The notes below the pieces were generated by a model, which saw only the letters and a program-made list of their open reading frames with translations, searched no databases and had not been told where the DNA came from. Both the position numbers and the translations under genes were made by a program. A stretch of 64,000 nucleotides of DNA from contig JAACMV010000017.1 of the NCBI GenBank assembly GCA_010909725.1, positions 682,001-746,000 of the forward strand, written 5' to 3'. Shown here one piece after another: positions 51,182-61,131 of the stretch (its first letter is position 1; each line of letters starts with the position of its first letter). Source of the stretch: Picochlorum sp. 'celeri' (Eukaryota; Chlorophyta; Trebouxiophyceae).

Positions 51182-53254
51182 ATGACCAACTTTCAAGAAG
51201 AGTGGAGTCGAGAGGAGATACTCGAATATTTGGATAGGAAAGGGGAGGATTATGATGATTGTCAAACCCTTGATGACTTGATACAGCGAGCGCGGGAGTG
51301 TGAGGAGAATACGGGCGAGCCTGCGACAAAAGGGAATACGGTCAAGGAGGTGGAAGACGAGGATGCTCTTGATGCGTACATGAAGAGTGTGGATGATGCA
51401 ATCCAGCAACAAGAAGATTCGATGCATAAATCAACAACAAAGACTGGAAGGCTGAAACATGAGTTGCTGGAGACTGATGAGCCTGGTGTGGACTTTTTGG
51501 AGCAGGTTGCTTTGCATCCTGAAACGGGTGCTGCTGCTCTGCCGGCAGATGGTGGGGATGGGGAAAAGCACTGTGGTTCCATGTCTTTGAAGCCAATTGA
51601 TCATGGTTCGGTACAGTATGAGGATTTCGAAAAGAATCTATACGTTCAGCCAGTCGAATTGGCAGCATTAGATGCACGTGAGATGAGTGCAAAACGGCAA
51701 AGATTGAAGATTAGAGTTCTTGGAGGTGGTGATATTCCATGTCCCATTGACACCTTTCATCAAGCTTTTTACCGTGATAGAAAGATATTGAGGGCGGTTG
51801 AGACTGCAGGATATGCGTCACCTACGCCAATACAGGCACAGGCTATTCCAGCAATACTTGCTGGGCGGGATGTTGTGGGGATTGCGGAAACTGGAAGTGG
51901 AAAGACTGCTGCATATACTCTTCCAATGATTTCTCATATTATGGCTCAGAGGAGGTTGGAGAAAGGAGAAGGGCCGATTGCCCTGATCATAACTCCCACA
52001 AGGGAGCTGGCTGAACAGATTCATCAGCATACCAGGAAATTTGGCAAATTCCATGGGCTGAGATCGTGTGCTGCCTTTGGAGGACTCCATAAATATAATC
52101 AAATAAAAGAGTTGCGAGCTGGGGCAGAGATAGCTGTGTGCACACCTGGGCGGATGATTGATTTAATCAAAAGCAAGGCTTGTACATTGCACAGGGTCAC
52201 ATATGTTGTCTTGGATGAAGCTGATCGCATGTTTGACCTTGGTTTCGAACCTCAAATTCGAGAGTTGCTCGGACAAATACGACCTAATAGACAGTTTGTT
52301 CTATTTTCTGCGACCATGCCAAGAAAAGTAGAGAATTTAGCAGCCACATTTCTGGACACGCCTGTGAGAGTCCTTGTCGGCTCTGTTGGTGGGGTGAATG
52401 CAAATATCAGCCAACATGTGTATGTTACGAATAACGAAGCTGAGAAGAAGCTATGGCTTACCAAAAGAATTGAGCAGTTTATAGATAAGGGTGACGTGCT
52501 CATCTTTGCAAATCAAAAAGCCACAGTGGAGGACGTGTACCATTATCTGCACAATCTTGGCCAATTCAAGGTTGGCATGTTTCATGGCGGGGTTCTGGAC
52601 CAAGGAGAGCGTAGAGATACCCTTTCTCAATTCAAAAACCAGAAGCTTCATGTTTTAGTTGCGACGGATATAGCTGCGAGAGGGCTTGATATCGATACAA
52701 TCAAGGTTGTGATCAACTATGATGCACCCAAGGATTCCAACACATATGTCCACAGGATTGGTAGAACCAGTAGGGCAGGAAAGACTGATGGAGAAGCGCA
52801 CACACTATTGCTTCCACATGAAGGCAAACAAGCTGCCCATATTGTAGAGTACATGGAGTCTGTTGGACAAGAACCTCCTCCATACATTGCAAACCTTGCC
52901 AAAAGACATAGGAAAAGGAAACCAAATCCGACTCATACAGCAATCGGGTCTAATTCACGTACACAAAAAGAAGGCGGCTTTGACCAAGCGAAAAAGAATA
53001 CAACGAATCACAGTACACGCAATTTCATGTCATCATTTGTCTCTGCAGGAGATGTTCATGGTGATGATACTAGATCACAAAAATCCAGCACTATCACCAT
53101 TGTGCCCCCCAAAGCAGGCCCAAAACCTCAAATACAACCCACAGTAGACACGAAAGTCCAATCGGCTATTGACAGGGCAAAAGCTATTGCTGAATCATTG
53201 ACTCGACAGCATGAAGGGAGTACGAAGAAAAAGAGCAGGTGGGATGCCTCATGA
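51182..53254 (+). CDS. DDX42: DEAD-box RNA helicase, DDX42/RH24 type
   Basis: Single exon of 690 aa. An acidic N-terminal region holds 'ALDAYMKSVDDAIQQQ' and 'YEDFEKNLYVQP', features of the DDX42/RH24 and DDX46 group. The helicase core follows with Q motif 'ASPTPIQAQAIPAILAGRD', Walker A 'AETGSGKTAAY', 'PTRELAEQ', 'YVVLDEADRMFDLGFEPQI', 'LFSATMPRKVE', 'ATDIAARGLDIDTIKVVINY' and 'HRIGRTSRAG'. A basic, Ser/Thr-rich tail follows. The human counterpart is a U2 snRNP and SF3b-associated helicase; ATP-dependent RNP remodelling in splicing is inferred. It shares a 258-base divergent promoter region with the phosphatase gene and ends 23 bases from the convergent dehydrogenase gene. Confidence 0.92.
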   Translation: MTNFQEEWSREEILEYLDRKGEDYDDCQTLDDLIQRARECEENTGEPATKGNTVKEVEDEDALDAYMKSVDDAIQQQEDSMHKSTTKTGRLKHELLETDEPGVDFLEQVALHPETGAAALPADGGDGEKHCGSMSLKPIDHGSVQYEDFEKNLYVQPVELAALDAREMSAKRQRLKIRVLGGGDIPCPIDTFHQAFYRDRKILRAVETAGYASPTPIQAQAIPAILAGRDVVGIAETGSGKTAAYTLPMISHIMAQRRLEKGEGPIALIITPTRELAEQIHQHTRKFGKFHGLRSCAAFGGLHKYNQIKELRAGAEIAVCTPGRMIDLIKSKACTLHRVTYVVLDEADRMFDLGFEPQIRELLGQIRPNRQFVLFSATMPRKVENLAATFLDTPVRVLVGSVGGVNANISQHVYVTNNEAEKKLWLTKRIEQFIDKGDVLIFANQKATVEDVYHYLHNLGQFKVGMFHGGVLDQGERRDTLSQFKNQKLHVLVATDIAARGLDIDTIKVVINYDAPKDSNTYVHRIGRTSRAGKTDGEAHTLLLPHEGKQAAHIVEYMESVGQEPPPYIANLAKRHRKRKPNPTHTAIGSNSRTQKEGGFDQAKKNTTNHSTRNFMSSFVSAGDVHGDDTRSQKSSTITIVPPKAGPKPQIQPTVDTKVQSAIDRAKAIAESLTRQHEGSTKKKSRWDAS

Positions 53255-53277
53255 CAATGCCCCACAACAAACACTAT

Positions 53278-54255
53278 TTATTGATGTAAAACTATCACAC
53301 TAGGCTCCTGTCCTTTCAATACCACTTTCTCGGCTTCATCAGCAACAATTCTTGCCATGTTTCTATACGATGTCTGAGTCACTCCAGCAACATGAGGTGT
53401 ACAGTACACTGCTTCATGCGTTGCAACCGGATCATCTGGATCAAAAGGCTCCTCAAACTGCACATCGATCCCAAGAGCTCGTATCTTTTCCGATGCTAGA
53501 CCTTCAACCACCGCATCATAATCCAGTAACCCTCCACGTGCCACATTGACTATGATCACTGGTGTTGCACACATGGACAAAAATTCTCTATTCATCATCC
53601 CTTGATTACTCGGGTTCAACGAACACGTAAAAACAACGATATCAGATTTACCCAAAATGCGACGCATATCCTCCTCCCGACCAACCTCCCCGACATCCTT
53701 CAAGATATCCATGTCATTCTCATCAAACTTTCCAACATGCCTTCTCAATGCAAACATGTCTACACCAAAGGGAGCCAACCGTGGAACCAAAGCCTTGGCA
53801 ATATTCCCAAACCCAATGATACATACAGACTTGCCCTTGAGCATGTCTCCGATCGGAACACCTAGCCTCTTCTCTCGAAATGCACGCTGCATCTGGTTCA
53901 CCCGTCTCAGGCAACCAAGCAGTAAAAATACCACCATCTCTGCACATGATTCCGCATTACCTGTATCCCCAGATGCTATATTTGATACATAAATCCCCTT
54001 TGCCGACGCATACTCTATATCAATGCCCTCCACTCCAGCCCCATACTGAATAATCAGTTTTGCTCTGCTTGCCTTGTCTATCAAGTCTTTCGTGATCCGA
54101 CACATCAGAGGCACAATGACATCCGCATCCACAATCTCCTGTGACAACTTGTCTCGATCACACTGAACAACGGTGCCTAGGCGCCGTCGTTCCACTTCTT
54201 CCTTGGTATAGGCGAACCCAAAGTACATGTCATTTCCGCAGAACAGCACCTTCAT
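53278..54255 (-). CDS. D-isomer-specific 2-hydroxyacid dehydrogenase family protein
   Basis: Single exon of 325 aa. The catalytic domain flanks an NAD-binding Rossmann domain with the GxGxxA motif in 'SVCIIGFGNIAKALVPRLAP'. The family signature 'PVIIVNVARGGLLDYDAVVE' carries the catalytic Arg; the Glu lies in 'QFEEPFDPDDP' and the His in 'YCTPHVAGVTQ'. 'LIIQYGAGVEGIDIEYA' and 'GDTGNAESCAEMVVF' resemble the plant At1g72190 type, whose substrate is unknown, more than plastid 3-phosphoglycerate dehydrogenase. No targeting peptide is visible, so a cytosolic NAD(P)-dependent reductase is inferred. The ATG is 44 bases downstream of the CDIN1 stop on the same strand. A serine-pathway gene is a near neighbour, but this may be chance. 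Confidence 0.88.
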   Translation of the reverse strand: MKVLFCGNDMYFGFAYTKEEVERRRLGTVVQCDRDKLSQEIVDADVIVPLMCRITKDLIDKASRAKLIIQYGAGVEGIDIEYASAKGIYVSNIASGDTGNAESCAEMVVFLLLGCLRRVNQMQRAFREKRLGVPIGDMLKGKSVCIIGFGNIAKALVPRLAPFGVDMFALRRHVGKFDENDMDILKDVGEVGREEDMRRILGKSDIVVFTCSLNPSNQGMMNREFLSMCATPVIIVNVARGGLLDYDAVVEGLASEKIRALGIDVQFEEPFDPDDPVATHEAVYCTPHVAGVTQTSYRNMARIVADEAEKVVLKGQEPSVIVLHQ

Positions 54256-54299
54256 CTCCGTATACCAGGTCTATTCCATCCGAAAGTAGTACAAATAAA

Positions 54300-55338
54300 T
54301 TAAATACTATCAGTATCAAGCATCGGCAGTCGAATAATCTCATCCTTTCCGCAGGGAAAGTGATCCATAACAGTCACAAAGTCCATGAGCTGAACGGATT
54401 CCAAATACCCATGCCAATAAATCACAAGTCCTGGGCCGAATCTGTTCACATAGCTATCATATTGTTCTTGGAGAAGCTTCCTGTGAGTAGAGAAGAAAGA
54501 AGATGGATACGACTCGAACATTACCACGAATCAGTGCACACATACCTGTGGGTTTTTGCATCACAAAAAGTTGCCTTGCTATCAATCCAACAGACCACCT
54601 TGCCACATACCGCAATCGGAACTTTAAGCAATGCGTCCGGGGTTTTATGAAAATGCTGATCCCGTAAGTCATTTTCCGTCCAGAAACAAATCTTGTGCTC
54701 CTGGAGATGGTCATACAGTCTGGTCTCATAATCCTCTCCCGCACCATGCCTTGCAGCATCTGCCGCTGGCCCACATATACTATCCATGATCGCGCACATT
54801 TCTATATCTGCTACCAAGCGATCTAAGAATTGATCTTCTGTTTGATGATATGCTATGCCATGTGCGTTCAAATCGGTTTCGATGAGCGCATCTAGAAACC
54901 CAGGAGTGACGCATGTCCTCAACACGTCTGCATTCTTCAGCACAGACCCAACCACCTTGCCATTCTTGCAACCCAGCGATGGGCACGATTCCAACATCCG
55001 CCTCACCATGATAGATGGAGGTATATGCCATTGTAGGCACAAATCGATGATACTCTTGTCCCCTACACAATCATGGCGTTGGTAATTGACCACACACCCA
55101 GCAATGGAAACATAAAGACAACCATACCTAGCACATATTCCTTCATCAGACCCACCGATGCTTCGCAGAGAGCCGTGTGAGTCTTCTTTACCCTATACTG
55201 AACCTCCTGAGAGTATATGCTGTGAACAGTCTCTGCGCCAACCCCAAACCTATCTCCAAGCAGTTTGACACAAGGCATGGCAGTTACAGGAACTGACGCC
55301 AACGTCTCCAATATACTCTGATACGTCTTTTCATTCAT
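54300..55338 (-). CDS. CDIN1: CDIN1-type nuclease-like protein (C15orf41 family)
   Basis: Three exons, complement(54300..54480, 54546..55062, 55128..55338), 302 aa. Both introns are 65 bases with GTATGG and GTATGT donors and keep phase. The spliced protein matches CDIN1 in order: an N-terminal helical part, 'VPVTAMPCVKLLGDRFGVGA'; 'DLCLQWHIPPSIMVRRMLE'; the nuclease-like core 'YETRLYDHLQEHKICFWTE' and 'TPDALLKVPIAVCGKVVCWID' followed by 'SKATF'; and the end 'NRFGPGLVIYWHGYLESV'. The D...ExK-like pattern is that of PD-(D/E)XK nucleases. In humans CDIN1 binds codanin-1, acts in histone and chromatin biology, and is mutated in congenital dyserythropoietic anaemia. A nuclear or cytosolic role is inferred. 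Confidence 0.92.
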
Positions 55339-55662
55339 CAGATATTCATGAAAACCTACTCCTCATTGATCTAAAAATATATATATCCGACATTTGATTG
55401 GTATTCATTTTCATTGCAGAGAAGAGACAGTCGTGCACAAAACACAAGAAGAAAGAGCGAGAGCTGGATGCGTTTTTAATGTTCAATTTACGAAACTTTC
55501 CACATTTCAAATCCTTGAACAAAAAATGTGTTTCACACCGAGGAAGATTGCGCGATGGGAAGAAAAATCAGATGATTACATACATATATCTGTTTATGAT
55601 GGGTCAATCAGTTATGCTTTTCAGAGACTGAAGACACGCCTCTGTTCCTAGAGAGACATGGC
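55339..55662. other. Divergent intergenic region
   Basis: This 324-base stretch between CDIN1 (-) and the NUDIX gene (+) should contain both promoters. An 85-codon frame at 55394-55651 resembles no family I know and is judged chance. No repeat seen. Confidence 0.4.
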
Positions 55663-56439
55663 ATGGCTACTCCTACGTTGGACCAGATTATAGCACATGT
55701 ACAAGCACATGCAATACCTGATAGAAAAAGACCTGTGAGCTACAAGCATGCTGCGGTTCTGATACCGATTTATGAAGCGAGCCCTGGTGGTCATGTGAGA
55801 GTGTTATTGACACAGAGATCTCAGAACCTCAGGTCTCATCCAGGTGAGACATGTTTTCCTGGGGGAAAGAGGGATGAGGAGGATACTGACGATGTCTGCA
55901 CTGCTCTTCGAGAAGCACGAGAGGAGCTTGGGATTCAAGAGGATCAGATATGCGTGGTTGCTGTGCTACCTCCAGTTCTAAGCAAGCATTTGTATTCTGT
56001 TACACCGGTGGTTGCTAAAGTAACGAGTCCTATTGATGACATCGTATTAGAGCCAAATGTAGATGAAGTCGATCATGTGTTTTCTGCTCCCTTGGAAATG
56101 TTTCTTAACCACGTGTGGCCAGATGCTCGGTATTCTTTCAAAGATGGAATATGGGATGACATCAAGTATAGAATGCATGTGTGGGAGTATAGCGCCTGTG
56201 ACGCTCTTCTCCACTGTGATGTCGCTTCAGAGAGCAACACATTTGTGATTTGGGGATTGACTGCTGCCCTGTGCATCATGGTGGCAGAGATTGGATACCA
56301 GAGACCTCCATCATTCTGCTGTCTCCCGGATGCTTCCTATAGCATGCTGCATGACATTGAGTACGCTGATGGAAAGGTCCGAAGAAGAACAATGCTTGCG
56401 TTAGGAGATGAGGATGAGAAGGATGGCAGATCTATCTAG
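55663..56439 (+). CDS. NUDIX hydrolase, coenzyme A diphosphatase type
   Basis: Single exon of 258 aa. The NuCoA signature 'LLTQRSQNLRSHPGETCFPG' runs directly into the Nudix helix, 'GGKRDEEDTDDVCTALREAR' followed by EELGI, whose glutamates bind Mg2+. This matches NUDT7/NUDT8 and plant NUDX11/15/22, which cleave CoA and acyl-CoA to phosphopantetheine and 3',5'-ADP, controlling CoA pools in peroxisome or mitochondrion. The remaining C-terminal half has 'NVDEVDHVFSAPLEMFLNH' and 'TFVIWGLTAALCIMVAEIGY', also typical. No clear targeting peptide is seen, and the last residues, 'DGRSI', are not a classical PTS1, so location is uncertain. Confidence 0.9.
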   Translation: MATPTLDQIIAHVQAHAIPDRKRPVSYKHAAVLIPIYEASPGGHVRVLLTQRSQNLRSHPGETCFPGGKRDEEDTDDVCTALREAREELGIQEDQICVVAVLPPVLSKHLYSVTPVVAKVTSPIDDIVLEPNVDEVDHVFSAPLEMFLNHVWPDARYSFKDGIWDDIKYRMHVWEYSACDALLHCDVASESNTFVIWGLTAALCIMVAEIGYQRPPSFCCLPDASYSMLHDIEYADGKVRRRTMLALGDEDEKDGRSI

Positions 56440-56650
56440 CTTTTCGACTTGGGAACACGATTCATCTACAGATGGAATCAAAGAATGATGGATGGAGAAG
56501 AATTCCCATGAACTCTCAAGATGGTCCACTTCTAGATCGTAGAAGGGTATTCTAACGTACTAATTGAATTTGTAATAAAATTTCCGTACTGAATACTGGT
56601 ACTAGAGTACAGAACGACACGTTCATCCAACTCACGTCACCAGCGGTACG

Positions 56651-57973
56651 ATGCGGTCGTTGATTCTGTTTGCGCTTCTTTTTGCGCTGTTCTGGGGACA
56701 TAGTGATGCAAAAATTACAGAAGCTAATGTTGTGAAAGAAGATAGGTTGTTGGTGCCGTTGGATGAGCCCTACGGGTTTGGTCCAGGTGGGAAAATCAAC
56801 ATCACTCTCAGCGGATTCGAGCTTCGTCCGTTATATGACCCAAAACAAAAGTCTGTTTCAAATCCAGACTTGAGGCGTATGGGTATTTTGATTACGACGC
56901 CATATGGAGGGTTGTTGTTGGAGGAGGAGGTTGAGTCCAAAGGGACGTGTCCGTTGGATTCTCAGGAACAGATTACTCTTGTGCGATTCAATGAAATTGA
57001 TTTGGCTGGAAAATCTCTGGAGCGCGATTTCGTCCTGGACGATATGCTTGAAGACTATGAGGGAGGGGAGTTTATTCTGTACTTTGCTAATTGTGAGGCA
57101 AATACTGCTGTTGACTTTGATATTGTTCTGTCTTTGTTCAACCAAAAGGGTGATAAAGCAGATTACTTGCCTATTGGGATGGATGCGTTGCCATTTTTGT
57201 ACTTTATGGCGTTTTTGGCCTTCTCTGGGCTCTTGGCATGGTGGACCCTGACAGTGCTCAAGGCAAAGCAGGGAGCACACATGATTCATTATCTCATGGG
57301 TGCACTCGTGCTGTTGAGGGCGTTGACTGTTCTCTCCCAGTCTGGAATGTACCATATGATTGCGTGGTATGGACATCCAGAGGGATGGAACATTGCCTAC
57401 TACTTCTTCACTGCCATGAGAAGTATTCTCTTCTTCAGTGTTGTCATCCTCATTGCAGCTGGATGGAGTTATATGAAACCGTTCTTATCGGAAAGAGAGA
57501 AGCAGATTCTTCTCCTGGTGGTGCCTCTTCAAGTGTTTGCAAATGTTGCAATTGTCGTGATGGATGAGACCACGCCAGCATCAAAGAATTGGTTCTCATG
57601 GAGAGACATCTGGCATGTGGTTGACATTCTCTGCTGCTGCGCTATTCTCTTCCCAATTGTCTGGTCAATTCGCCATATGAGAGAAACAGCAGAGCATGAT
57701 GATAAGGCTGCACGAGTGTTGAGCAAATTGGTCTTGTTCAGACAATTTTATGTCATGGTTGTCTCATACATTTACTTCACAAGAATCATTGTCTACCTCT
57801 TGGATGCCACCTTGCCATACCAATACATCTGGCTGTCAGCATTGGCTAATGAACTGGCAACGATTGCCTTCTTTGTTGCATGCGGACTGCAATTCAGGCC
57901 AGTGGAAGGTGGTATGAATCCATACTTTAGCCTTGATACAGATGAGGAAATGGAATTGGCAAGAAACTTTTAG
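56651..57973 (+). CDS. Lung seven-transmembrane (GPR107/108-like) protein
   Basis: Single exon of 440 aa. A signal peptide covers residues 1-20 ('LILFALLFALFWGHSDA'). A luminal beta-rich GOLD-like domain follows to about 170, with 'ILYFANCEANTAVDFDI' near its end. Seven transmembrane helices fill about 180-420, including 'LPFLYFMAFLAFSGLLAWW', 'AYYFFTAMRSILFFSVVILI' and 'SKLVLFRQFYVMVVSYIYFT'. This is the GOST family (GPR107/GPR108; plant CAND proteins), Golgi and endosomal receptors implicated in membrane traffic rather than classical GPCR signalling. Length matches the family. TGTAA follows at 58001-58005; the convergent gene ends 39 bases away. Confidence 0.93.
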   Translation: MRSLILFALLFALFWGHSDAKITEANVVKEDRLLVPLDEPYGFGPGGKINITLSGFELRPLYDPKQKSVSNPDLRRMGILITTPYGGLLLEEEVESKGTCPLDSQEQITLVRFNEIDLAGKSLERDFVLDDMLEDYEGGEFILYFANCEANTAVDFDIVLSLFNQKGDKADYLPIGMDALPFLYFMAFLAFSGLLAWWTLTVLKAKQGAHMIHYLMGALVLLRALTVLSQSGMYHMIAWYGHPEGWNIAYYFFTAMRSILFFSVVILIAAGWSYMKPFLSEREKQILLLVVPLQVFANVAIVVMDETTPASKNWFSWRDIWHVVDILCCCAILFPIVWSIRHMRETAEHDDKAARVLSKLVLFRQFYVMVVSYIYFTRIIVYLLDATLPYQYIWLSALANELATIAFFVACGLQFRPVEGGMNPYFSLDTDEEMELARNF

Positions 57974-58012
57974 TTTTCGATATATAGTGTTATATACGTG
58001 TGTAAATATTAA

Positions 58013-58635
58013 TCATTCGTTCAAACGAATTGCACCAACATTGAGAACAAAGAAGAACGTAGCAATCATGAGACTGATGATTGTGGTGAAGGACAAGACA
58101 ATGACAATCTGTGTCAGAGTTATCTTTGTCCACCATGGAGTCGATTCCTCCATTGGAGCCGGCTGCGTCGTTGGAGACAAATTCTTTGGCTCTATAGAGG
58201 GCTTTCTACTCGATGTCTGCTCGAATGGCACAGCACCAAGGGATCCAGGACGTGGCCCAAAGGGACTCACCTTTGTTTTATCGGCAGCAAACATGGCACC
58301 ACTGTTACTCGGCGTAGCCTCCATAACTCCCCGTGAAGATTCATTATTGGCCTTGGAATCTCCCTCCTTGCTCTCAAATGTCTTTTCTAACTCGTCAAAA
58401 TCGATTTCCTTGCGATCCCTATCCAACAAACGCCTCACCTGGGCTGCACCTTCATCAAAGCTCTCTGCAATCACAGAACATGAGATTTCTGCTATTACTT
58501 ATGCATAGACATGTAAGAGAACATACCTGCTCTGGCAATGTGCGTCGTATGTCTCAGCACATGTGGATTCGCACGACATGTGAGAGTTCCTCCTGCTACT
58601 GTTGTCACACGTTGAGCGTGAAATACTCGCTGCAT
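58013..58635 (-). CDS. Predicted organellar single-TM protein, unknown
   Basis: Two exons, complement(58013..58464, 58527..58635), 186 aa; the 62-base intron (GTATGT to GATTGCAG) keeps phase 1. Exon 1 codes 'MQRVFHAQRVTTVAGGTL' and further Arg/Thr/His-rich residues, a good plastid or mitochondrial targeting peptide. The middle is acidic and disordered ('KEIDFDELEKTFESKEGD', then Ser/Pro-rich). A C-terminal membrane helix, 'TQIVIVLSFTTIISLMIATF', ends the protein. I do not recognise the family. The charged soluble domain plus one anchor would suit a small thylakoid or inner-membrane assembly factor, which is only a guess. Confidence 0.68.
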
Positions 58636-58863
58636 TGTCATTAATTTTCTATTTCAGTAATAACTAGATGGTTTTAAAGTAGCAACAGTGACTTGTACTG
58701 TGTCATGGTATCAGATCCGTCCATCGCAGATGAGTGGCGATCTTGCAGAGTGGCTTTTGGAGCCTGGATTGATTTCACCAGACAAGGGAAACCGTATCGA
58801 TTGCCAACACGTGTGGAACAATTCTTTTACTCATTTATTTTGCATGTCGTGGTAGATACAGTC

Positions 58864-60471
58864 ATGACGAGTATCGCTGGGAAGACACAGCTCCTCCAGA
58901 GTCGTGTGCCTTTGCCCAAGAAGAAGCGTACACAGAGCTGTCACGAGACTGGACGCGTGGGCGGTCGTCGTCTTGAGAGCGATAGGACGATATATGGAAA
59001 TCATAGTAATAGAACCAGAAAAAGAGGAGGATCTACGATTCGATGCGTGCTATCAGGGGAGTCTGTGACGAGGAAGAATCATCATGGTGGTTGCAACTCA
59101 GACTTGTGCCATGTGGCAATGCTGAAAAACAACGTGATGCTGCGTAGAGCATCTCGCGGCAAAGGAGGATCTAGGACACAGATATATGCTGCATCTGGTG
59201 CCATATCCATGGATCCTAGTGATGATGACTCTGCGTCGTATTGGAAAACTGTGATTCCATCTGCGCTGGCCATGATGCTGTGTAATGTGGACAGAATTTG
59301 CCTCAGTGTTGCTATTCTGCCCTTGGCTGCAGAGTTGGGTTGGGCAGAAGGGGTTCAGGGAATTGTTCAATCAGCTTTTCTATGGGGATATGTGTCTACT
59401 CAGTTGGTGGGGGGGACGCTTGCGGATCGCTTTGGCGGTAAGACTGTCATGGGATGGGGAATGCTCTTCTTCTCTGCTTCATCCATGCTGTTGCCATTGT
59501 TTGCCATCACTCCATTGACACAGAGTTTGGGCATTGTATTTCCAGCTGTACTACTGAGTCGATTTTTAGTTGGATTGGGTGAGGGTGTGGCGCTGCCCAG
59601 TGCAAATAACCTGATGGCAAGGAATATCAGTTTGGCAAAACGGGCTTCTGCGTTTGGTGGCATGTTTACTGGCTTCCACTCTGGCAACCTTGTCGGTCTC
59701 CTTGCATCACCGATTCTCTTGGAAATGTATGGATGGAGAAGTGTGTTTTATGTGTTCGGATTGCTAGGTCTCCCGCTGTTCTTGCTATGGAATGCAGTTG
59801 TACCAGACAAGCACAATGAGCAGCAGAGTAGAGGAAATGACGTCTCAGCAGACACTCGGGAACCTGCATCGTTTGCAACCATGCTCCAAACAAAAGCAGT
59901 GTGGGCCATTATGACAGCGAATATAGTGAATCATTGGGGATACTTTATGTATTTGAATTGGATGCCAACATATTTTTACAAAGTGTTGGGCATGAATTTG
60001 AGAGCATCTAGTTTCATGTCATTCGTTCCTTGGCTAGTGATGGCATTCGGTAGTGTCTCTGCTGGATATCTGTGCGATTACCTTGTGAACTCTGCGAGAT
60101 GGAATAGAACACGAGTACGAAAGATGATACAGACTGTCGCCTTCCTTGGGCCAGTGCCAGCACTGCTTGCATTGGCAACTGGAAGCCTCTCTCCTGGACA
60201 GGCCCTTGTGGCGATGACGCTTGCTCTAGGTTTGACATCCGTTGGACAATTCACGGCAAATATCAGCGAAGTTGCACCCAATGATGCAGGAAGACTGTTT
60301 GGTTTATCCAACACGTTTGGGTGTTTCTCTGGCATTGCAGGGGTGAGTATTGCAGGATTCCTTGTGGAAAAGACTGGATCATTCGAAACGATATTCCTGA
60401 CCACAGCTGTTTTGAACTGCATCGGCACTCTCGTGTGGCAATTATTTGCTTCCGCCGAAAGGCAATTGTAA
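58864..60471 (+). CDS. Plastid phosphate/anion transporter, ANTR (MFS/SLC17 type)
   Basis: Single exon of 535 aa from the ATG at 58864; the frame is open upstream to 58693, but this ATG begins a transit peptide ('MTSIAGKTQLLQSRVP', then a basic Ser-rich stretch). Twelve membrane helices follow from about residue 130: 'MLCNVDRICLSVAILPLAAE', 'SAFLWGYVSTQLVGGTLADR' with the MFS loop 'DRFGGKTVMGWG', 'FLVGLGEGVALPSANNLMAR', 'NHWGYFMYLNWMPTYFYKVLG', 'GLTSVGQFTANISEVAPNDAG'. The family includes plant ANTR/PHT4 Na+-dependent phosphate transporters of the thylakoid and envelope. Phosphate or ascorbate are the known family substrates; which one cannot be told here. The TAA stop overlaps a TGTAA motif. 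Confidence 0.92.
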   Translation: MTSIAGKTQLLQSRVPLPKKKRTQSCHETGRVGGRRLESDRTIYGNHSNRTRKRGGSTIRCVLSGESVTRKNHHGGCNSDLCHVAMLKNNVMLRRASRGKGGSRTQIYAASGAISMDPSDDDSASYWKTVIPSALAMMLCNVDRICLSVAILPLAAELGWAEGVQGIVQSAFLWGYVSTQLVGGTLADRFGGKTVMGWGMLFFSASSMLLPLFAITPLTQSLGIVFPAVLLSRFLVGLGEGVALPSANNLMARNISLAKRASAFGGMFTGFHSGNLVGLLASPILLEMYGWRSVFYVFGLLGLPLFLLWNAVVPDKHNEQQSRGNDVSADTREPASFATMLQTKAVWAIMTANIVNHWGYFMYLNWMPTYFYKVLGMNLRASSFMSFVPWLVMAFGSVSAGYLCDYLVNSARWNRTRVRKMIQTVAFLGPVPALLALATGSLSPGQALVAMTLALGLTSVGQFTANISEVAPNDAGRLFGLSNTFGCFSGIAGVSIAGFLVEKTGSFETIFLTTAVLNCIGTLVWQLFASAERQL

Positions 60472-60531
60472 TCCATACATCCAAGTGTATACCTATTCTG
60501 CCTTAATAATAAGCGTGAGAAGAACAGCACC

Positions 60532-61131
60532 TCATCGTCGTTGTGTTCCTCTCAGCGATCTAATCTCAGCATCTTTCCTCTCAATCTCCAATTTGGCCGT
60601 ATTGAACAGAGATGATATATTATACTCCAACACCTTGTTGGATTCCTTTAGCCGACCAACCTACACAAAACCCAGCATTCATCCACCAATCAGCCCCAGC
60701 ATACGGCAAATACATGGAAACCTACCTCTTCCTGAAGCTCTTGTACAGTCTTCTCCAAGCGCGAAATCATAGAATCCTTCACCCCAATATCACTCATCAA
60801 CTGCAACCAAACAAACCCATCAGCAGCATTCCCTGCATCTTCTATTCCACACTCCAAAAACACATACCCTCGACACCTTCAACCGCAAAATTCCAACACC
60901 TTCTTTCTGCTCCCCTCCCTCCCCTGCACCGTACAAGTCCCCATACAAGTCCTGCTCTCCAAACGTTGACTCGTCCTTTCCCTGTTGAGTTTCAGTCGCC
61001 TCTGAGAAGTTCAACGCCCTTCTCCCTCTTCCTTCTTCATTTTCATCTATATTTTTATGCTGTGTTAATTGTGTTCTCTGCTTCGATGACACGCCGAGAG
61101 GAGATTTTCCAAACTCGTCCTCGTCGTTCAT
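60532..61131 (-). CDS. FLASH N-terminus-like coiled-coil protein
   Basis: Three exons, complement(60532..60660, 60726..60800, 60868..61131), 155 aa. Introns of 67 and 65 bases (GTATGT, GTAGGT) are all in phase 0. Exon 1 is acidic and disordered with 'MNDEDEFGKSPLG' and the block 'GEQDLYGDLYGAGEGG'. Exon 2 is a short coiled coil, 'SMISRLEKTVQELQEE'. Exon 3 reads 'LKESNKVLEYNISSLFNTAK', then LEIERKDAEIRSLRG. The DLY block plus the NISxLxxTAxxEIxRKDxEI coil matches the N-terminal region of animal FLASH (CASP8AP2), which recruits cleavage factors to histone pre-mRNA via LSM11, and some plant nuclear proteins. Function here is inference. Confidence 0.72.

Noticed and set aside
54481..55127. Three separate small genes in the CDIN1 region
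   Set aside because: Two 65-base introns in phase join the three frames into one protein collinear with CDIN1.
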